From the NCBI GenBank assembly GCA_025602905.1, contig JAHLKI010000017.1:434001-498000 (forward strand): a stretch of DNA of 64,000 bases, read 5' to 3'. The position numbers and the translations under genes were made by a program. This DNA is from Phlyctochytrium arcticum (taxonomy: Eukaryota > Chytridiomycota > Chytridiomycetes > Chytridiales > Chytridiaceae). This document shows positions 11,601-20,912 of the stretch, piece after piece; within the stretch, counting starts at the first letter, position 1, and each line of letters opens with the position of its first letter. The notes under the pieces were generated by a model. The model was given only the letters and a program-made list of their open reading frames with translations. It was not told the origin of the DNA and did no database searches.

Positions 11601-12433
11601 GCCTGGAGTAAAGCATCCAACTTAGCATTTAGGGTCTGATGGCGTGCGTTCTGATCGGTCTTGAGAAAAACGGCATACAATTGACTCTTCTTCTTATTCA
11701 CGAGTCGCTTGATTGCCTTTGCTGAGATCAAGTTGAGTGTCGCTGGTGTCTGTGGGGTTTTCTCCGGTCGTTGCGCGTGCCATCGCACCAATTTGCCTTG
11801 GTTGTTGCTAAACTTCAGTGTGCCATTGTTGTAATCTATCTTAGGGTCCCGCCATTTGAACCAAGGAATTCCCAAGATGATGTCGTATCGGATGTCGGCG
11901 ACGATAAAATCGCCTTGTTCGGTATGCGTTCCCACAGCATAGTGAACGTTCTTCACATAGCCGTCGCACAGTTTGCTTGAACCATCTGCCATCGAGAAAA
12001 CTGCGTCGGGTAGAGGCTTCACTTCCAAGTTGAGTTCTCTAACCAAGTGGCGGCTAATATACATTTGATTTCCTCCGTTGTCGGCCAAAATGTTAATTGG
12101 GCGTGTCCGTTGTGCCTTCAAAGTGCCTTTGAACAATAACAGCTCGTGGTCGGGGACGGCTGTCGTGTTGAATTTTGTCAGGCAGTATGGAACCACGTCA
12201 ATCAACGGTGGACGGGAGGGAATCTCGGGGGTGTCGGGGGTTTCGTCAGGAGTCGGTGAAGTCAGGGTGTTGTTTGTATCAGTAAGTGTTACCAGTGTGT
12301 GATCGTCGGGGGGCTGGATGTCGTCCATAAGGCATTGCCTACTTGCACTTATGTCGACTTGGAGTTTCCCTGCATCTTGTTGTTCAGAGGGCATTGGGTA
12401 AAAGTGTGTCCGGTCTGTCTGCATCGGAAACAA
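8690..12433 (-). CDS. Element B pol polyprotein (protease-RT-RNase H-integrase-chromodomain)
   Basis: An uninterrupted 1,247-codon frame, -1 relative to gag and overlapping it by 85 bp; it is expected to be made only by frameshifting, so the first Met shown is not a real start. Order: retropepsin-like domain with ADNGGN at about residues 117-122 where D-T/S-G is usual; RT with YLDDILIYS; RNase H with [10 protein letters not shown]; integrase zinc finger ([13 protein letters not shown]...CDACQRN); integrase core with [18 protein letters not shown] and an NGLAE Glu; C-terminal chromodomain (YEVERIEA...YLVKWKGYP...TYEP), where the usual Trp of TWEP is Tyr. Confidence 0.95.
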   Translation of the reverse strand: MFPMQTDRTHFYPMPSEQQDAGKLQVDISASRQCLMDDIQPPDDHTLVTLTDTNNTLTSPTPDETPDTPEIPSRPPLIDVVPYCLTKFNTTAVPDHELLLFKGTLKAQRTRPINILADNGGNQMYISRHLVRELNLEVKPLPDAVFSMADGSSKLCDGYVKNVHYAVGTHTEQGDFIVADIRYDIILGIPWFKWRDPKIDYNNGTLKFSNNQGKLVRWHAQRPEKTPQTPATLNLISAKAIKRLVNKKKSQLYAVFLKTDQNARHQTLNAKLDALLQAFNDVFTDELPPGLPPERSVDHTIPLSDETKTPWRPTYHLSPLELEELRRQLAALLDAGYIRPSSSPYGAPILFTTKKDSKDLRMCVDYRALNKLTIKNRYPLPRMDELMDRLNGAKVFSKIDLKAGYWQIRVATQDIPKTAFRTRYGHYEFLVMPFGLTNAPATFMKLMNDVLRPFLDIFCIVYLDDILIYSTSEDEHLHHIEQVLQALRDHKLYANQKKCDFFKDEVDFLGYVVSAEGIKLDPKKVQAVKDWPRPESVADVRSFMGLVNYFHASLKNLASLATPLTDLLRKEQPWIWTPECEKTFIALKDLATSAPVLRTFDPQLPTVVYPDASGFAIGAWLGQDDGKSIRPVAYHSRKMTSAELGYDTREQELLAIHDALRVWRHYLEGREFNVVSDHESLKWLQDQHHLTRRQVRWVMEFQSYDFRIGYGPGKLNTVADVLSRRADLAPKCTKCRTPLNNYDINTTIFTTETLLNTLTQGTLKDTELQNLIKLLKKPIDQVAKDERPRLAHLKHNDGLVFFHDRIYVPHSQRTNLLQTHHDTHIAGHFGIHRTFEALARFYYWPKMYKHIRQYIKSCDACQRNKSSTHLPIGLLHPLPTPTTRWSQISMDFIPDLPTTSSGRNAILVVVDRLSKRAHFLPTRKTATAKDTAELFMANIFKLHGLPQIIVSDRDSKFISKFWSELLKMLDCAAHMSTARHQQTNGLAEITIKELKTYLRAFVDHHMANWEDLLHFAEFAHNDAVSATTGMTPFYLDTGQHPRTPKTPPSSFQPANPDAADYLNHINATIKVAQDQIAAAQQRQAVQYNKLHRNPSTLDIGTRVMLSSQGLVQETTSDRPVAKLQPLWLGPFKITAKDDKDNYTLDLPSTIRAHSTFHVSKLKPYIDPQENFPDRRVDPRPEPQLFNDEAYYEVERIEAHRKFRNQLKYLVKWKGYPSEENTYEPTQNFKGPAAIQILRDYKTKNNIR

Positions 12434-13371
12434 GCGCCGCGCTTTTTGAGTCGCTCTCGTTCTTCGTTCGAGAGTTTCTGAAGTTTCGGTGCTTGACTTC
12501 CTGTTACTGCATTAAGATCCATTGGTTGGACGCCGCCGTTGTCGACAGTGGGAGAACTATAGGTCGCGGAGCTGCCTTCCCTGGTGTTTGAGGCATAGTC
12601 CGTCTTGCGTCCTTTCTGGTGATAATTCTCGATTTGGTCAAGCCTCTCGGCTTCGTCGGCGACTTCCTTGTAGCTACTGACTCTGTTGTTGAGCTCGAGT
12701 TGTTTTTGGATGTGGGGTTTTAATCCGCGGAGAAATTTGTCAAGTTGTTCCGCGTCCGAAAAGTCGTCGATTTCAAGAGCCAAAGCGTCGAATTTGTTTT
12801 TATAGTCTTGAACTGACTTAATCTGTTTCAATGCTGTGATCTCATCACGGGCATTCTTCTTGGTGTTGATTGGCGAAAAATCTCTCTTGAGGGCAACTTT
12901 CAAATCAAGCCAAGTGGTAATGCGGGTGCCAGAAGTCTCCGGGTTTTGATGACAATGTCTTTGCCACCAGACTTCAGCGAGACTTTCAAGGTGAACAGTG
13001 GCCATGGACAATTTGTCGTATTCCGTCATGTTGGTGGCTTCGAAATACTTGTCCAGGTTGGTGCAAAAGGTTCGAATGGTTGCTGCGCTACGTTGGCCTT
13101 TGTACGATTTGAGACGACCGTGCAGGACTTTGACTAAGTCCGGGGGCGACGAGGTGGGTGCATTAGGTCTCTCAGGGGGTGTAGTCGTTTGGTTGCTCAA
13201 CGCAGACTGCATGCTCTGCATGGCGGCAAACATGCTGTCCATCCTCGCTCCTTGGGTGGCCGTCATTTCTTGCATTTGGCGGTAGGAGTTTTGAAGGTCA
13301 GTATGTTGTTGGGTCAACTCAATGAGTCTCGCCATCGCTTGCTCTGCCGTCAGTTCGGTGGGTGTTGTCAT
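12349..13371 (-). CDS. Element B gag
   Basis: A gag polyprotein of 340 residues if it starts at the ATG at 13371 (an upstream in-frame ATG exists at 13395). It has an N-terminal helical region with a coiled coil, a central retrotransposon-gag capsid domain (LAEVWWQRH...[17 protein letters not shown]), a hydrophobic LRGLKPHIQ stretch and one zinc knuckle [14 protein letters not shown] near the end. It assembles the virus-like particle and binds genomic RNA. The last codons overlap pol. Confidence 0.9.
   Translation of the reverse strand: MTTPTELTAEQAMARLIELTQQHTDLQNSYRQMQEMTATQGARMDSMFAAMQSMQSALSNQTTTPPERPNAPTSSPPDLVKVLHGRLKSYKGQRSAATIRTFCTNLDKYFEATNMTEYDKLSMATVHLESLAEVWWQRHCHQNPETSGTRITTWLDLKVALKRDFSPINTKKNARDEITALKQIKSVQDYKNKFDALALEIDDFSDAEQLDKFLRGLKPHIQKQLELNNRVSSYKEVADEAERLDQIENYHQKGRKTDYASNTREGSSATYSSPTVDNGGVQPMDLNAVTGSQAPKLQKLSNEERERLKKRGACFRCRQTGHTFTQCPLNNKMQGNSKST
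12364..12370 (-). promoter_or_regulatory. -1 ribosomal frameshift site, element B gag/pol
   Basis: The minus strand reads CAG GGA AAC in the gag frame, i.e. the canonical heptamer G GGA AAC (X XXY YYZ), 15 nt before the gag stop codon. The pol frame is exactly -1 to gag. This is the expected place for programmed frameshifting. Confidence 0.7.
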
Positions 13372-13391
13372 TCTTGATGGAAGTCGAACGG

Positions 13392-13503
13392 TCAATGGGT
13401 TGAGTGGGTCGGTGGGTCCGGTGGGTCCGGTGGGTTCAGTGGGTTCAGTGGGTTCAGTGGGTTCGGTGGGTTCAGTGGGTTCAGTGGATTCAGTGGGTCG
13501 GTG
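13392..13503. repeat. 9-bp minisatellite in element B leader
   Basis: About ten to twelve tandem copies of TGGGTTCAG / TGGGTCCGG lie between the primer-binding site and gag of element B. Confidence 0.85.
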
Positions 13504-13532
13504 TTGGTACTATTAGGCAAGGAATCGAATGG

Positions 13533-13544
13533 GTGGTGCTACCA
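13533..13544 (-). promoter_or_regulatory. Primer-binding site, element B
   Basis: TGGTAGCACCAC on the minus strand directly abuts the 5' LTR; complementary to a tRNA 3' end GTGGTGCTACCA. The same 12-mer is used by elements A and D. Confidence 0.8.
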
Positions 13545-13783
13545 TATAACAGGATTAGCAGGGACGATGTTCCATTGGTGAGGTATAACTTTGTTCAGTG
13601 TAAAGTACAGTTGACTAGTACTATTCTGTGGGGGTTGTCGGTTAAGCTACGGGGGAGGGGAAAACTACCGTAGGCTATATACTTGTAAAATGAAGGAAAG
13701 AAAAGACACGGCAGACACTGCGCAGCACGCGTCGCGCGACGCGTCTTGAAACTAACAAGGGAATGCGCAGTCAGCTTGTTACA
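13545..13783 (-). repeat. Element B 5' LTR
   Basis: 239 bp; I saw no difference from the 3' LTR, suggesting a recent insertion. Confidence 0.93.
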
Positions 13784-14829
13784 GTTCCAGTTTCCCGGGC
13801 TTGCGAGCGGGCTGCACTCACCCGCGCGGAGGCAGGAGCGACACGCACACGGCCACCCCCCTCAATCCAGCGCTCAACGTCAACTTGTACAGCAAACACC
13901 GAGACAAACTCCTTTTTCCGCACACCGCGTAAAAACCTGTCTGCCCGAAGGAGCTCTGGAATCTGCTTCACTCCAGGAAGCTCCGACGGCGACTTCAGGC
14001 GTGAGGAGCTCGGTTTGCAAGCGAAGTAACGCAGAGAACTGGCGTTGCAGCTCAACTTTCCCGACCACTTGCGTGACACAGGTCGCGCTTCACAATAGTG
14101 GCGAGTCCCCTCCTTAGTGAAGGACAGACGGGTGTAATCATCGACCTTGTCGATTTGGAGGGATTCAAGGTCCAGGATGAAGGGGAGTCCCAAGATGACA
14201 TCAACTCGGAGCGGTGCCACAATGAACGGAGCTTCCTGGAAGCCGATCTTTTGGCCCGCGTTCGTGTAGATCTCCAGGTCACCCTTCATCATACGCGTGG
14301 ACATGAATGTTTCCCCGTCGTCACCCCACTCAACCTCAATGGTCGTGGGAGGAGAATGGGTTGGAAAACCATGTTTCCGAACCCATTTGTCACTGACCAT
14401 CATCGTGTCACAGCCCGTATCAATGAGCATTCGGGCCATCTTGCCGTTCAGCTTCCCATGGATCACAAAGGCATATGGTGAGATGGCAGGATCAATCATC
14501 CCTGGTGGTGAACGCCTCGGAGTTTCATTTGTGGCGGAAGAACCCTTCGCGACCTCAGCAGGAGCAACCCGAACCACGCCAGACGGTCGCTCACTGCCTA
14601 CGGTATGCGTAGCTTCTCCTTTCACGGATGAACCTTCGGACGGTACCAACGGATGCAAAGACACAGAGTTTACAGATGATAATGTATTTGTCAAAGTACA
14701 AGAAACACTAACATCTAAGGATGGACGGCCTGTGCCGTCTTCGCCCATCCCCTCTAGTTTCCCGAAGGACCAGTGGCTTTGTTGGGGCACATGCGGGCAA
14801 CGTGCGCAGTGCTCCCACAGGCAAAACAA
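13784..14829 (-). pseudogene. Element A protease region (pro), cut by element B
   Basis: In the -1 frame to gag. A Ser/Thr-rich linker leads into a retropepsin-like domain with LIDTGCDTMMVSDKWV (D-T-G active site) and a later VILGLPFIL hydrophobic motif typical of aspartic proteases. The frame is open up to the element-B insertion at 13784. On the other side of B (8428 downward) it continues in the same phase into the RT linker, so protease and RT were one polyprotein before B landed. The homologous region of D is 49818-50810. Confidence 0.85.
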
Positions 14830-16196
14830 AAGAAGGCCGGGGCCCCCCCTTGCGGTCTGTTCCCAGACGAACCGCCCTCTTTGCGGTTGCCGGATCCAGA
14901 ACTCCCTCCGTTCTGACCACTGCCCTTACCACCTTTGTGATAAGGTGCCGCCTTGCGAGAATCGCGAGACTGAACCGCGGATACACTCGCCTTCCCTCTC
15001 TTGGAAGACGATCCGGAACGTCCAGGGTTGGCGGGGTCGGTGGGCGCGGAACCCTCAGTGGGTGCGCCGGCGGCATAGACATACTTGCCGTTGTTGTCGA
15101 GGGAGAAAATCTCCAACAACTCCGATCCAATGCGCTGCAGGTCCGCCACTGTGGCTGGAGCGATACCTGCATTGGCCGACCTCACTGAATGGGCATGACG
15201 CAAAATGTCTTTGCCCATAGAAGCCCAGACATGCCCTCCTCGGTTCAACCCATCCCTGAAAAGGGCGCGAACCTCGGAATCGGGCAGTGGCTCTCCTCCT
15301 ACAGCCAGTTGGGAGGTCAGACGGTTAAAAACCGCTAGGTACTCCGAGTAGTTGCTGCATTGCAACCCTCTCAATTGGGCAATAACCCGAGGTCTTGGGT
15401 TACGTTCCATGAAGCGACTCCGCAACATCGCTTCAAAGTCCGTTCTGCAACGGGGGCGAGATGGACCAAGTGAGTCCAACCACGATCTCGCGGCTCCCGT
15501 CAGATGACGCTCCATGTACTGCACATAGCCAGTACGCATCCGGTTGTCGTATGCGGTTCCTGAAGACGGGTGGTCCAGGTAGTCGTGATGACGTACCAAG
15601 AAGTCACGGATCCTTTCGGCCGTGCAATCCTCCCGAATTCCCGCAAAACGAGCCTCGCTCGCCGACTTCTGCAAGGACTTCAGCTCGCTCACTTCAAAGA
15701 AGGAGCTGCCTACTTGGGGAGTGGACCCAGGGTTCACCGGCATTCCGGGTACCTGCGCTTCCTGCTCCCGGAGCTGTCCCTTCAACCGGACTACTTCGTC
15801 ACGGAGAGCACAGAGCTCTGCCTCGGTCTCGGGGATTGGGCCCTTACCCTTGTCCCTGGCATCAGTCGCGGTCAACTTCAACTCCGCAAGGCTTCCGCCA
15901 AGCGCTGCGCCAGTCGACCCACGACGTTGCTCAGTGAGGGGTTGCCCAGCAGGGGGAGAGGGGTCAGCTCCACCCTCGACGTCCATAAGGTCATCGACGG
16001 TCTCGCCTTCCTCCAACTCACTTCGCCCCGCGGCAAGGTCCATGTCGTCCTCTGACTCCATGGCCTCTTCCTCCTTCTCACGGAAAGGTTGTTCGTCTTC
16101 CTTCCTCACGGCCTCCTCCTTCTTGTCACGCTTCGACGCTTCACCGTCGGTGGCACCCTTCTACCCCTTGCGAGTCTTCGAAGGCTTGGAAGTCAT
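14754..16196 (-). pseudogene. Element A gag with early in-frame stop
   Basis: The likely start ATG is at 16196, giving a Lys/Ser-rich N-terminus, but a TAG at 16161-16163 interrupts it after 11 codons; the rest (16109-14754) is open. Contents: acidic, charged N-terminus, a coiled coil, the retrotransposon-gag capsid domain (TGAARSWLDSLG...FEAMLRSRFMERNPR), a Gly/Ser-rich basic linker and one CCHC zinc knuckle CFACGSTAHVARMC. It ends in TAG just after a slip site. Confidence 0.87.
14757..14763 (-). promoter_or_regulatory. -1 ribosomal frameshift site, element A gag/pro
   Basis: The minus strand reads TCG GGA AAC TAG in the gag frame: slippery heptamer G GGA AAC immediately before the gag stop. 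The protease frame is -1 to gag. Confidence 0.75.
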
Positions 16197-16297
16197 GATA
16201 CTGGAAAGAAAGAACGAGTGGGTGAGAGAAGGGTAAAGTTCAAAAACTTCAAAAACAAAATTGGGAAGCCGACCTTGTTTTCAATCAAACCACGAAG

Positions 16298-16309
16298 GTG
16301 GTGCTACCA
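16298..16309 (-). promoter_or_regulatory. Primer-binding site, element A
   Basis: TGGTAGCACCAC on the minus strand, adjacent to the end of the 5' LTR at 16310. Confidence 0.8.
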
Positions 16310-16594
16310 TGCAATGGGGTCAGGGGGATCGGTCTGATGAAAGAAAGGGGCTCAAAGAAAAGTAAAATGGACGCTATATGCAACTTCCCAGGTTGCGAGA
16401 GTTCGGGTAGTGTAATGGTCGAAAAACACTTAAAGTTATGTCTAATGCTATCAGAGTACTTTATGATGGAAGAAAACCTGTCACGAGTGTGGCGCATGCC
16501 AGCTCGCGCAGTAATGATTGCTACCGCTCAGGGACCAATGACACATGTCATTCGGCCGCCTGCCGCTAGTATAAAAGAACCAGAACCCGTCACA
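16310..16594 (-). repeat. Element A 5' LTR
   Basis: 285 bp, matching 4066-4352 except for a 2-bp deletion (GCTCAGGG versus GCTCTCAGGG) and a few substitutions. Followed by the CGCAC duplication at 16595-16599. Confidence 0.92.
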
Positions 16595-16599
16595 CGCAC

Positions 16600-17079
16600 C
16601 AAAAATTCCAATTCCACGTCAAACAGATGCCCTTTGTCTTAGCCTTCAGTATGACTGTTGACAAATGCCAGGGTGTTACGTTGCCTGGGGTGATTCTTGC
16701 GCCACTGCTGGTTCCTGAGCAAAAGGGCCCGCAACGAACGACGATGTACGTAGTCTAGTTGCGAGGGACCACTCTGTCAGGAGCGGATGGGACCAAACTG
16801 TTGCAACCACTTACTGGCACAGATCTGGAGTACTTTCAACCAAGCGAGGATTTATCCCGAGAGATACGACGGCTGGAACGACTTGCAAAGATCACAGAGG
16901 CCAAGGTGTGCAAATTTGTTGAAGGGACCTCAGTCAGGGAGGCACAGACAAGAACAAGGAGTAGAACGGATCGGGTTCACAACAAAATACCGGACGAGGA
17001 GAGGCGATTTTGGATGGATTTAATGGAGAGACCAAGGCAGGATCAGGAAAGTTTTAAAAACAGGGGTATTTGGACGTAA
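16600..17079 (+). pseudogene. Pif1-like DNA helicase, part 2
   Basis: Continues part 1 (3631-4065) in the same phase once element A and one CGCAC copy are discounted. It shows the conserved Pif1/RecD2-like motif MPFVLAFSMTVDKCQGVTL (about 16630-16690; family form A-[MF]-T-x-x-K-x-Q-G-x-T-L) and MYVV, where the family has the YVALSR motif. An in-frame TAG at 16756-16758 falls exactly within that motif; reading beyond it continues in frame to 17079 with the PLT region and a charged tail. The gene therefore has two lesions: the transposon and the nonsense codon. Confidence 0.75.
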
Positions 17080-17454
17080 GAGACCGCCTCGATTGCCTAG
17101 TTCTCGTAGCCTAAAATGCCTAGTTCTCCCACTGGGAGACGCGTTTTGGCCTTTTTGGGACAACTTTTTGGTTGGTGTCGGCGTCGGACACCGTCCTTGG
17201 CCATTGGGTTTTAACAACTTTTTTGTTTAACAACTCTTGTTTATACTCATCCAAATCATCGTGCTTTGTTAATGCATGCATCTTGCCGGCTACTCCCTCC
17301 ATACAACCTGTTAGATGGGCACATATGCTTGATGCTAGCATTGCATAGTAGAAAGCAACCAATGTAATAATGAAATGTTCAGCAATATATTGAGAAAAGC
17401 CAAACTATACAAAAAATGCAAAACCATTGAAATCTAAACAAAGAAACTAGTCTA
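17080..17454. other. No gene recognised
   Basis: A minus-strand open stretch at 17120-17362 has no recognisable domain. Nothing else seen. Confidence 0.4.
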
Positions 17455-18530
17455 ATGGTCACTGCTAGAACTTGTTGGTCTGAAAACAAAAAGTTAGAAG
17501 AGAGATCTTACCACGTCCGAATGCTTGTCCGAGATGTGGCTGAGCACTTCTGGCGACCAAAACTCCGCTCCGGCTGTCCGATTGCCACTCAGGTTCGCCT
17601 GCCCCACATCAACACGACCCGCAAGATGGAAGCCAACAATAACATTCAAGTTGCTGCAAACACTTTGCCCAGTGAAAGGCCAGAATCCGCCCCCGACGCT
17701 GCCAATTCTCGCATGACTGATCCCGACGAAACGATCATTCTTCCTAGCAGTCTTCCAGCTCAAACGAACGACGCCCTCTTAGCAAATGCCATCATCGCGC
17801 AAGCAGCAGCTAGTCATAGTCCTTGGATACCAGAACCCGCACCGGAGCAGGAATTTGCAACAATGGAGAAGGGTGTTGACGGCATCCGAGTCTGCTTCTG
17901 ACCGCCCGCCGGGAGAATAGTAGAGAAGCAAAAGGTTAGCTGGGGTACCCCAAAGATCGTCCAACAAGTCCAATTCTACTGTGATCAAGGAGGTTCGCCT
18001 CCAGCGAATGTGCCGAATTCAAAGAGGAAGCGGGAGAGCAAGAAGGTCGGATGTACCTATAAACTAAGACTGAATTTAGTAAACGGAGTCTGGAAAATTG
18101 CCAAGTTTGGAGGCCAGCATGACCAACACCAAAACCACCCAAAGAGGACGACAGCAGAACTCGCCAGTCTTCCTGCAGCGAGACGAACCACCCAGAAGCT
18201 TGCGGACGGTGTCATCCTCAACAAGATTATCGATATGTACGCTGATGCTCGTACACCGGGAGAGCCGTGCAGTCTTTGGCTGATACAAATCAGGATAGAC
18301 CAATCTTGATTGTTGCCCGCGACGTCACCAATATCATTGCAAGGTTGCAGAAAAGGGAACTAGGCACTATGTCAATGATGGAGGCTCTCTTGCAGAAAGT
18401 TCGGAACACTCACCTTGTGTCAGACTTTACTCTCAAGGACGATCGCACCGTGAAGAGATTGTTCTGGTCGGCTGATGGAAACCCCAATGTCGGCAAGTAC
18501 GCGGATGTCGTCCTGATCGATGCAATGTAC
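17455..18530 (+). pseudogene. MULE (Mutator-like) transposase fragment with FAR1-type N-terminus
   Basis: An acidic, low-complexity N-terminal stretch (to about 17900) is followed by a region with a cysteine (QFYCDQ), a KRKRESKKVGCTYKLRL zinc-site-like run and a W-x-I-x-x-x-x-x-Q-H-D-Q-H-x-x-H segment. This is the layout of FAR1/MULE DNA-binding domains. A one-base frame change is needed near 18250. It then reads LFWSADGNPNVGKYADVVLIDAMY, where the Asp before A-M-Y corresponds to the first catalytic Asp of the MULE DDE domain. Similarity stops abruptly at 18530, where a palindrome begins. The rest of the transposase is not found downstream on the same strand. Confidence 0.7.
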
Positions 18531-18595
18531 CTGCTACGGTGCATATGACCCTAATTCCCTCTTAGAGGGAATTAGGGTCATATGCACCGTAGCAG
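18531..18595. repeat. 65-bp perfect palindrome (32-bp arms, 1-nt centre)
   Basis: Arms 18531-18562 and 18564-18595 are exact reverse complements around T18563; the inner part reads CCCTAATTCCCTCT-T-AGAGGGAATTAGGG. It begins exactly where the MULE homology ends and precedes the AT-rich viral block, so it may mark the insertion boundary: a terminal hairpin-like end, an inverted junction, or a fold-back artefact. Confidence 0.9.
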
Positions 18596-18786
18596 TGACT
18601 GGGTTCCTATATAGATTTGACCTGGTCAAGCGCCTAAGATGCCGCCCGAGCTAATAGTATAGATACATAGTTATATGGTTACATAATACAGATCTATCCT
18701 ATTAATAGAACTTTGACCAGATCCTGACCAGATCCAAGATCGAGTCAAATCCGAGGGCAACCGCCCATCTTGCCTTGAATCTCACA

Positions 18787-19137
18787 CTAATCTATCTGTA
18801 TCACTTCTGACTCGATGACGTCATCCGCCGTGGTGTCACTCGTCTCTATTATATCTATATTCCGAACCCACACTTCATTCGTTGTCAGATACAACTCTCT
18901 GACTTCCTCTGGCATATTCGTCACGTCCACGCGGCGGGATGTCAAGATCTTGAACTTTAGCTTCTTCAAAATTGTCCCTCGCTTGATTTGATGGCTTGTT
19001 ATATTCCGCAGCTTCATTGTCTTCTTGATTGTCGCAAGTAAATCACTATGTTCCTTTATCAACTTGGTTGCTTTCTGAAACTCTTCCGATTGATCCAAGT
19101 CTATCAGACGTTCCATCTTCTTCTCAAGGTAATCCAT
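18787..19137 (-). CDS. Hypothetical viral protein, 116 aa
   Basis: A charged, helical protein with a possible coiled coil in its first half (MDYLEKKMERL...) and an acidic C-terminus. No family recognised. It is preceded on its strand by TATATAAAG (19204-19213) followed by CGACG, very like the TATAAAAAGACGACG in front of the 108-aa gene at 28314-28640, so both may belong to one expression class. Leftmost gene of the viral block. Confidence 0.55.
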   Translation of the reverse strand: MDYLEKKMERLIDLDQSEEFQKATKLIKEHSDLLATIKKTMKLRNITSHQIKRGTILKKLKFKILTSRRVDVTNMPEEVRELYLTTNEVWVRNIDIIETSDTTADDVIESEVIQID

Positions 19138-19203
19138 TGATGCTCTTTGATGCTATTTGGCGCTAACTTGATTCTAACTGAGGATATCCGAGGCAGGACC
19201 GTC

Positions 19204-19270
19204 GCTTTATATACTCGTGATTGTATCTATACCTTTTCTTTCTATGGATAGGAAAGACTCTCTTGCTCCT
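19204..19270 (-). promoter_or_regulatory. Candidate promoter of the 116-aa gene
   Basis: Minus strand: CTATCCATAGAAAGAAAA, then TATATAAAGCGACGG about 70 bp before the ATG. A CTATCCATAGAAA / CTATGGATAG element and TATA-box-CGACG also precede the 108-aa gene. Confidence 0.45.
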
Positions 19271-19335
19271 TCATTGCCGCTTATTCGCCCCGAGGTCCCA
19301 TGCTACATGTCGCCACTTGTCTATTTACTTTTAGC

Positions 19336-19411
19336 AAAAAGTCGCAAAAATACCACAAACGTAATAAACGTTTAAGTGTGTTTTACGTTTGTGGAAAAAT
19401 CACGACTTTTT
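19336..19411. repeat. Imperfect inverted repeat (hairpin)
   Basis: Arms of about 29 bp (19336-19364 and 19383-19411) share AAAAAGTCG and CCACAAACGTAA, with mismatches in the middle and an 18-nt loop that contains AAACGTTT. It lies in the only long noncoding gap of the left viral half (19138-19633). Possible origin, packaging signal or terminal-repeat remnant; the function is not known. Confidence 0.6.
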
Positions 19412-19633
19412 CAAATTGCTGAATATGATGAAGTGTGTGGGGAAGTGATTAGATGACCCTCACCGCAACAAAACGCAACGGGGAAAATCTTGGCCATATG
19501 ACTCACACTCTTGGTCAGACAATACCATCTCTATTCTTTATTGATTCGGGGATGATTCTTTAGCTATTCGAACATTGCATTATTTGAAGCTTTTATATTA
19601 CAAAGTCTTTTTCGAAAATATTCAATTGGTCAT

Positions 19634-20884
19634 CTAGATTACATCAACCAAGTCTGAAACACTGAGGGTAACGTTCTCTTGGTATGTCAACAACAAGCGA
19701 CAGTTGCTACTAGGTTTGTTGTTGGGGTCGTGTTCTGTAGTGAGTTTGAATACTGCATCTGTACCAGTAAAGTTCAATGCAGCCGGAACACCTTCTTCTA
19801 GAGATTGGAAAGCCCAGCCTGCGCTAAAGTACTTGTTGTTATAATCAGCCAAACTAGGAAGTGACAATTCACCCATAGAGTAAAAGTCATTCTGCTGCAA
19901 TTGAGTGACCAATAGAGTCTGAGGATTCGTTAGTGAATTCTGGAAGCCTCTGCCTGTATTATTCGGAATAACAATACCACCGATATTCATCCACCACTGA
20001 CGCAAGCCTTTTGAAGAACTAATAGAATTCTTGTCTTTGGAAAGATCTTGCATTTGGTCGTCGTCAATCCATGAGAAATCAATAGATCGTAAAGAGCGTA
20101 CACCAGAAAAGTTTGTAGAGTAGATTTGTCGACTAGCACCGTTGCAATTAATTTCAACTTGAGTCGTTCGGACGTAATCGTAATTGATTGCTTTGCCAGC
20201 ATCAATCGACTTCTCCACTTGGAATACGTATTCAGGAGGAGGAGTAACACAGGGGACCAAGAATTCAACGTTTCTGAATATAACTTCATCAACTGTATCA
20301 TTCAAGTAAAACTGTTTGGGATCAACTATAGTCAAATATATATCAATATTCTGTGAGGGGTGGGCCCATATATGGAGTGGACGGTCGTCATCACAGTGGA
20401 AGAATCCTATCGGCATGTGACTAGTGTAAGATACAGTAGGTGATGATTCAAATATATTCGTTGCGCCATAGCCGTTCATACTTCGAATCGTTTTCTTCAA
20501 CGTTTCAGGAATATACTTGTAGTTGTGAGTTAGATAATGAGGATAGTTGGGAATTTCCTGAATAACCTTGTTACCAATTTGAACACGCACACTTTGAATA
20601 AGACCATCGAGCCCCAATTCGGTATTCACAATACTATTCCCTGAAACGGGAACACCGTTTTTCATGGCAGTTACGTCAAATGAAAGAAGCAACTTTTGCA
20701 ATATCAAGGATCGAGAAGAATCATTTAAGGTAATCTTGATAGGGGTAGTTGTTCGCGTTTTCGACGTGAATACATCTTGACCTAATGGATTGAAAAACAA
20801 CCAAGATTCACCACGAGGGTCAGAATAGGGCTTACTATAGCGATTCGAATTAATTAGCCAGTTGCGCGGAATATTTTCAGACAT
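19634..20884 (-). CDS. Candidate major capsid protein (double jelly-roll type)
   Basis: 416 residues, beta-rich with few charged helices. The N-terminal part resembles the start of PLV/virophage-type double jelly-roll capsid proteins: a SRSLILQKLLLSFDV strand pair, a GLDGLIQSVRVQIG turn and a long linker to a second beta-rich half (VRTTQVEINCNG...). Identification rests on this pattern, on length, and on its place beside a penton-like protein and packaging ATPase; there is no unique active-site motif to confirm it. Transcribed from an AT-only leader (TATATATTCATTAAGTAA) just before the ATG. It would form the hexameric capsomers of an icosahedral shell. Confidence 0.65.
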   Translation of the reverse strand: MSENIPRNWLINSNRYSKPYSDPRGESWLFFNPLGQDVFTSKTRTTTPIKITLNDSSRSLILQKLLLSFDVTAMKNGVPVSGNSIVNTELGLDGLIQSVRVQIGNKVIQEIPNYPHYLTHNYKYIPETLKKTIRSMNGYGATNIFESSPTVSYTSHMPIGFFHCDDDRPLHIWAHPSQNIDIYLTIVDPKQFYLNDTVDEVIFRNVEFLVPCVTPPPEYVFQVEKSIDAGKAINYDYVRTTQVEINCNGASRQIYSTNFSGVRSLRSIDFSWIDDDQMQDLSKDKNSISSSKGLRQWWMNIGGIVIPNNTGRGFQNSLTNPQTLLVTQLQQNDFYSMGELSLPSLADYNNKYFSAGWAFQSLEEGVPAALNFTGTDAVFKLTTEHDPNNKPSSNCRLLLTYQENVTLSVSDLVDVI

Positions 20885-20912
20885 GGTTTACTTAATGAAT
20901 ATATAAAAAAAA

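Larger units (their letters stand above)
8429..13783 (-). mobile_element. Element B: Ty3/gypsy chromodomain retrotransposon nested in element A
   Basis: A 5,355-bp minus-strand element with two 239-bp LTRs that look identical by eye and a perfect 5-bp duplication GTTCC (8424-8428, 13784-13788). It carries intact gag and a 1,247-residue pol linked by a -1 slip site, so it could be recently active. It belongs to a different gypsy lineage from A and D (different LTR, different gag and protease). It inserted between protease and RT of element A. Confidence 0.95.
4066..16594 (-). mobile_element. Element A: Ty3/gypsy chromodomain retrotransposon, interrupted by element B
   Basis: A minus-strand LTR retrotransposon bounded by a 287-bp 3' LTR (4066-4352) and a 285-bp 5' LTR (16310-16594), with a perfect target duplication CGCAC at 4061-4065 and 16595-16599. 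Order in its own direction: 5' LTR, PBS, gag, -1 slip site, protease, [element B], RT, RNase H, integrase, chromodomain, polypurine tract, 3' LTR. It is a close relative of element D. It is dead: gag has an early stop, pol has a 1-nt insertion, a 1-nt homopolymer deletion and a 2-nt insertion, and B splits it. It landed in a Pif1-like helicase gene. Confidence 0.93.

Noticed and set aside
13392..13503. CRISPR-like regular repeat
   Set aside because: Units are 9 bp, contiguous and without spacers; a minisatellite in a retrotransposon leader.
18531..18595. Transcription terminator hairpin
   Set aside because: Perfect 32-bp arms with a 1-nt loop and no U-tract, in a eukaryotic context, fit a palindromic junction better.
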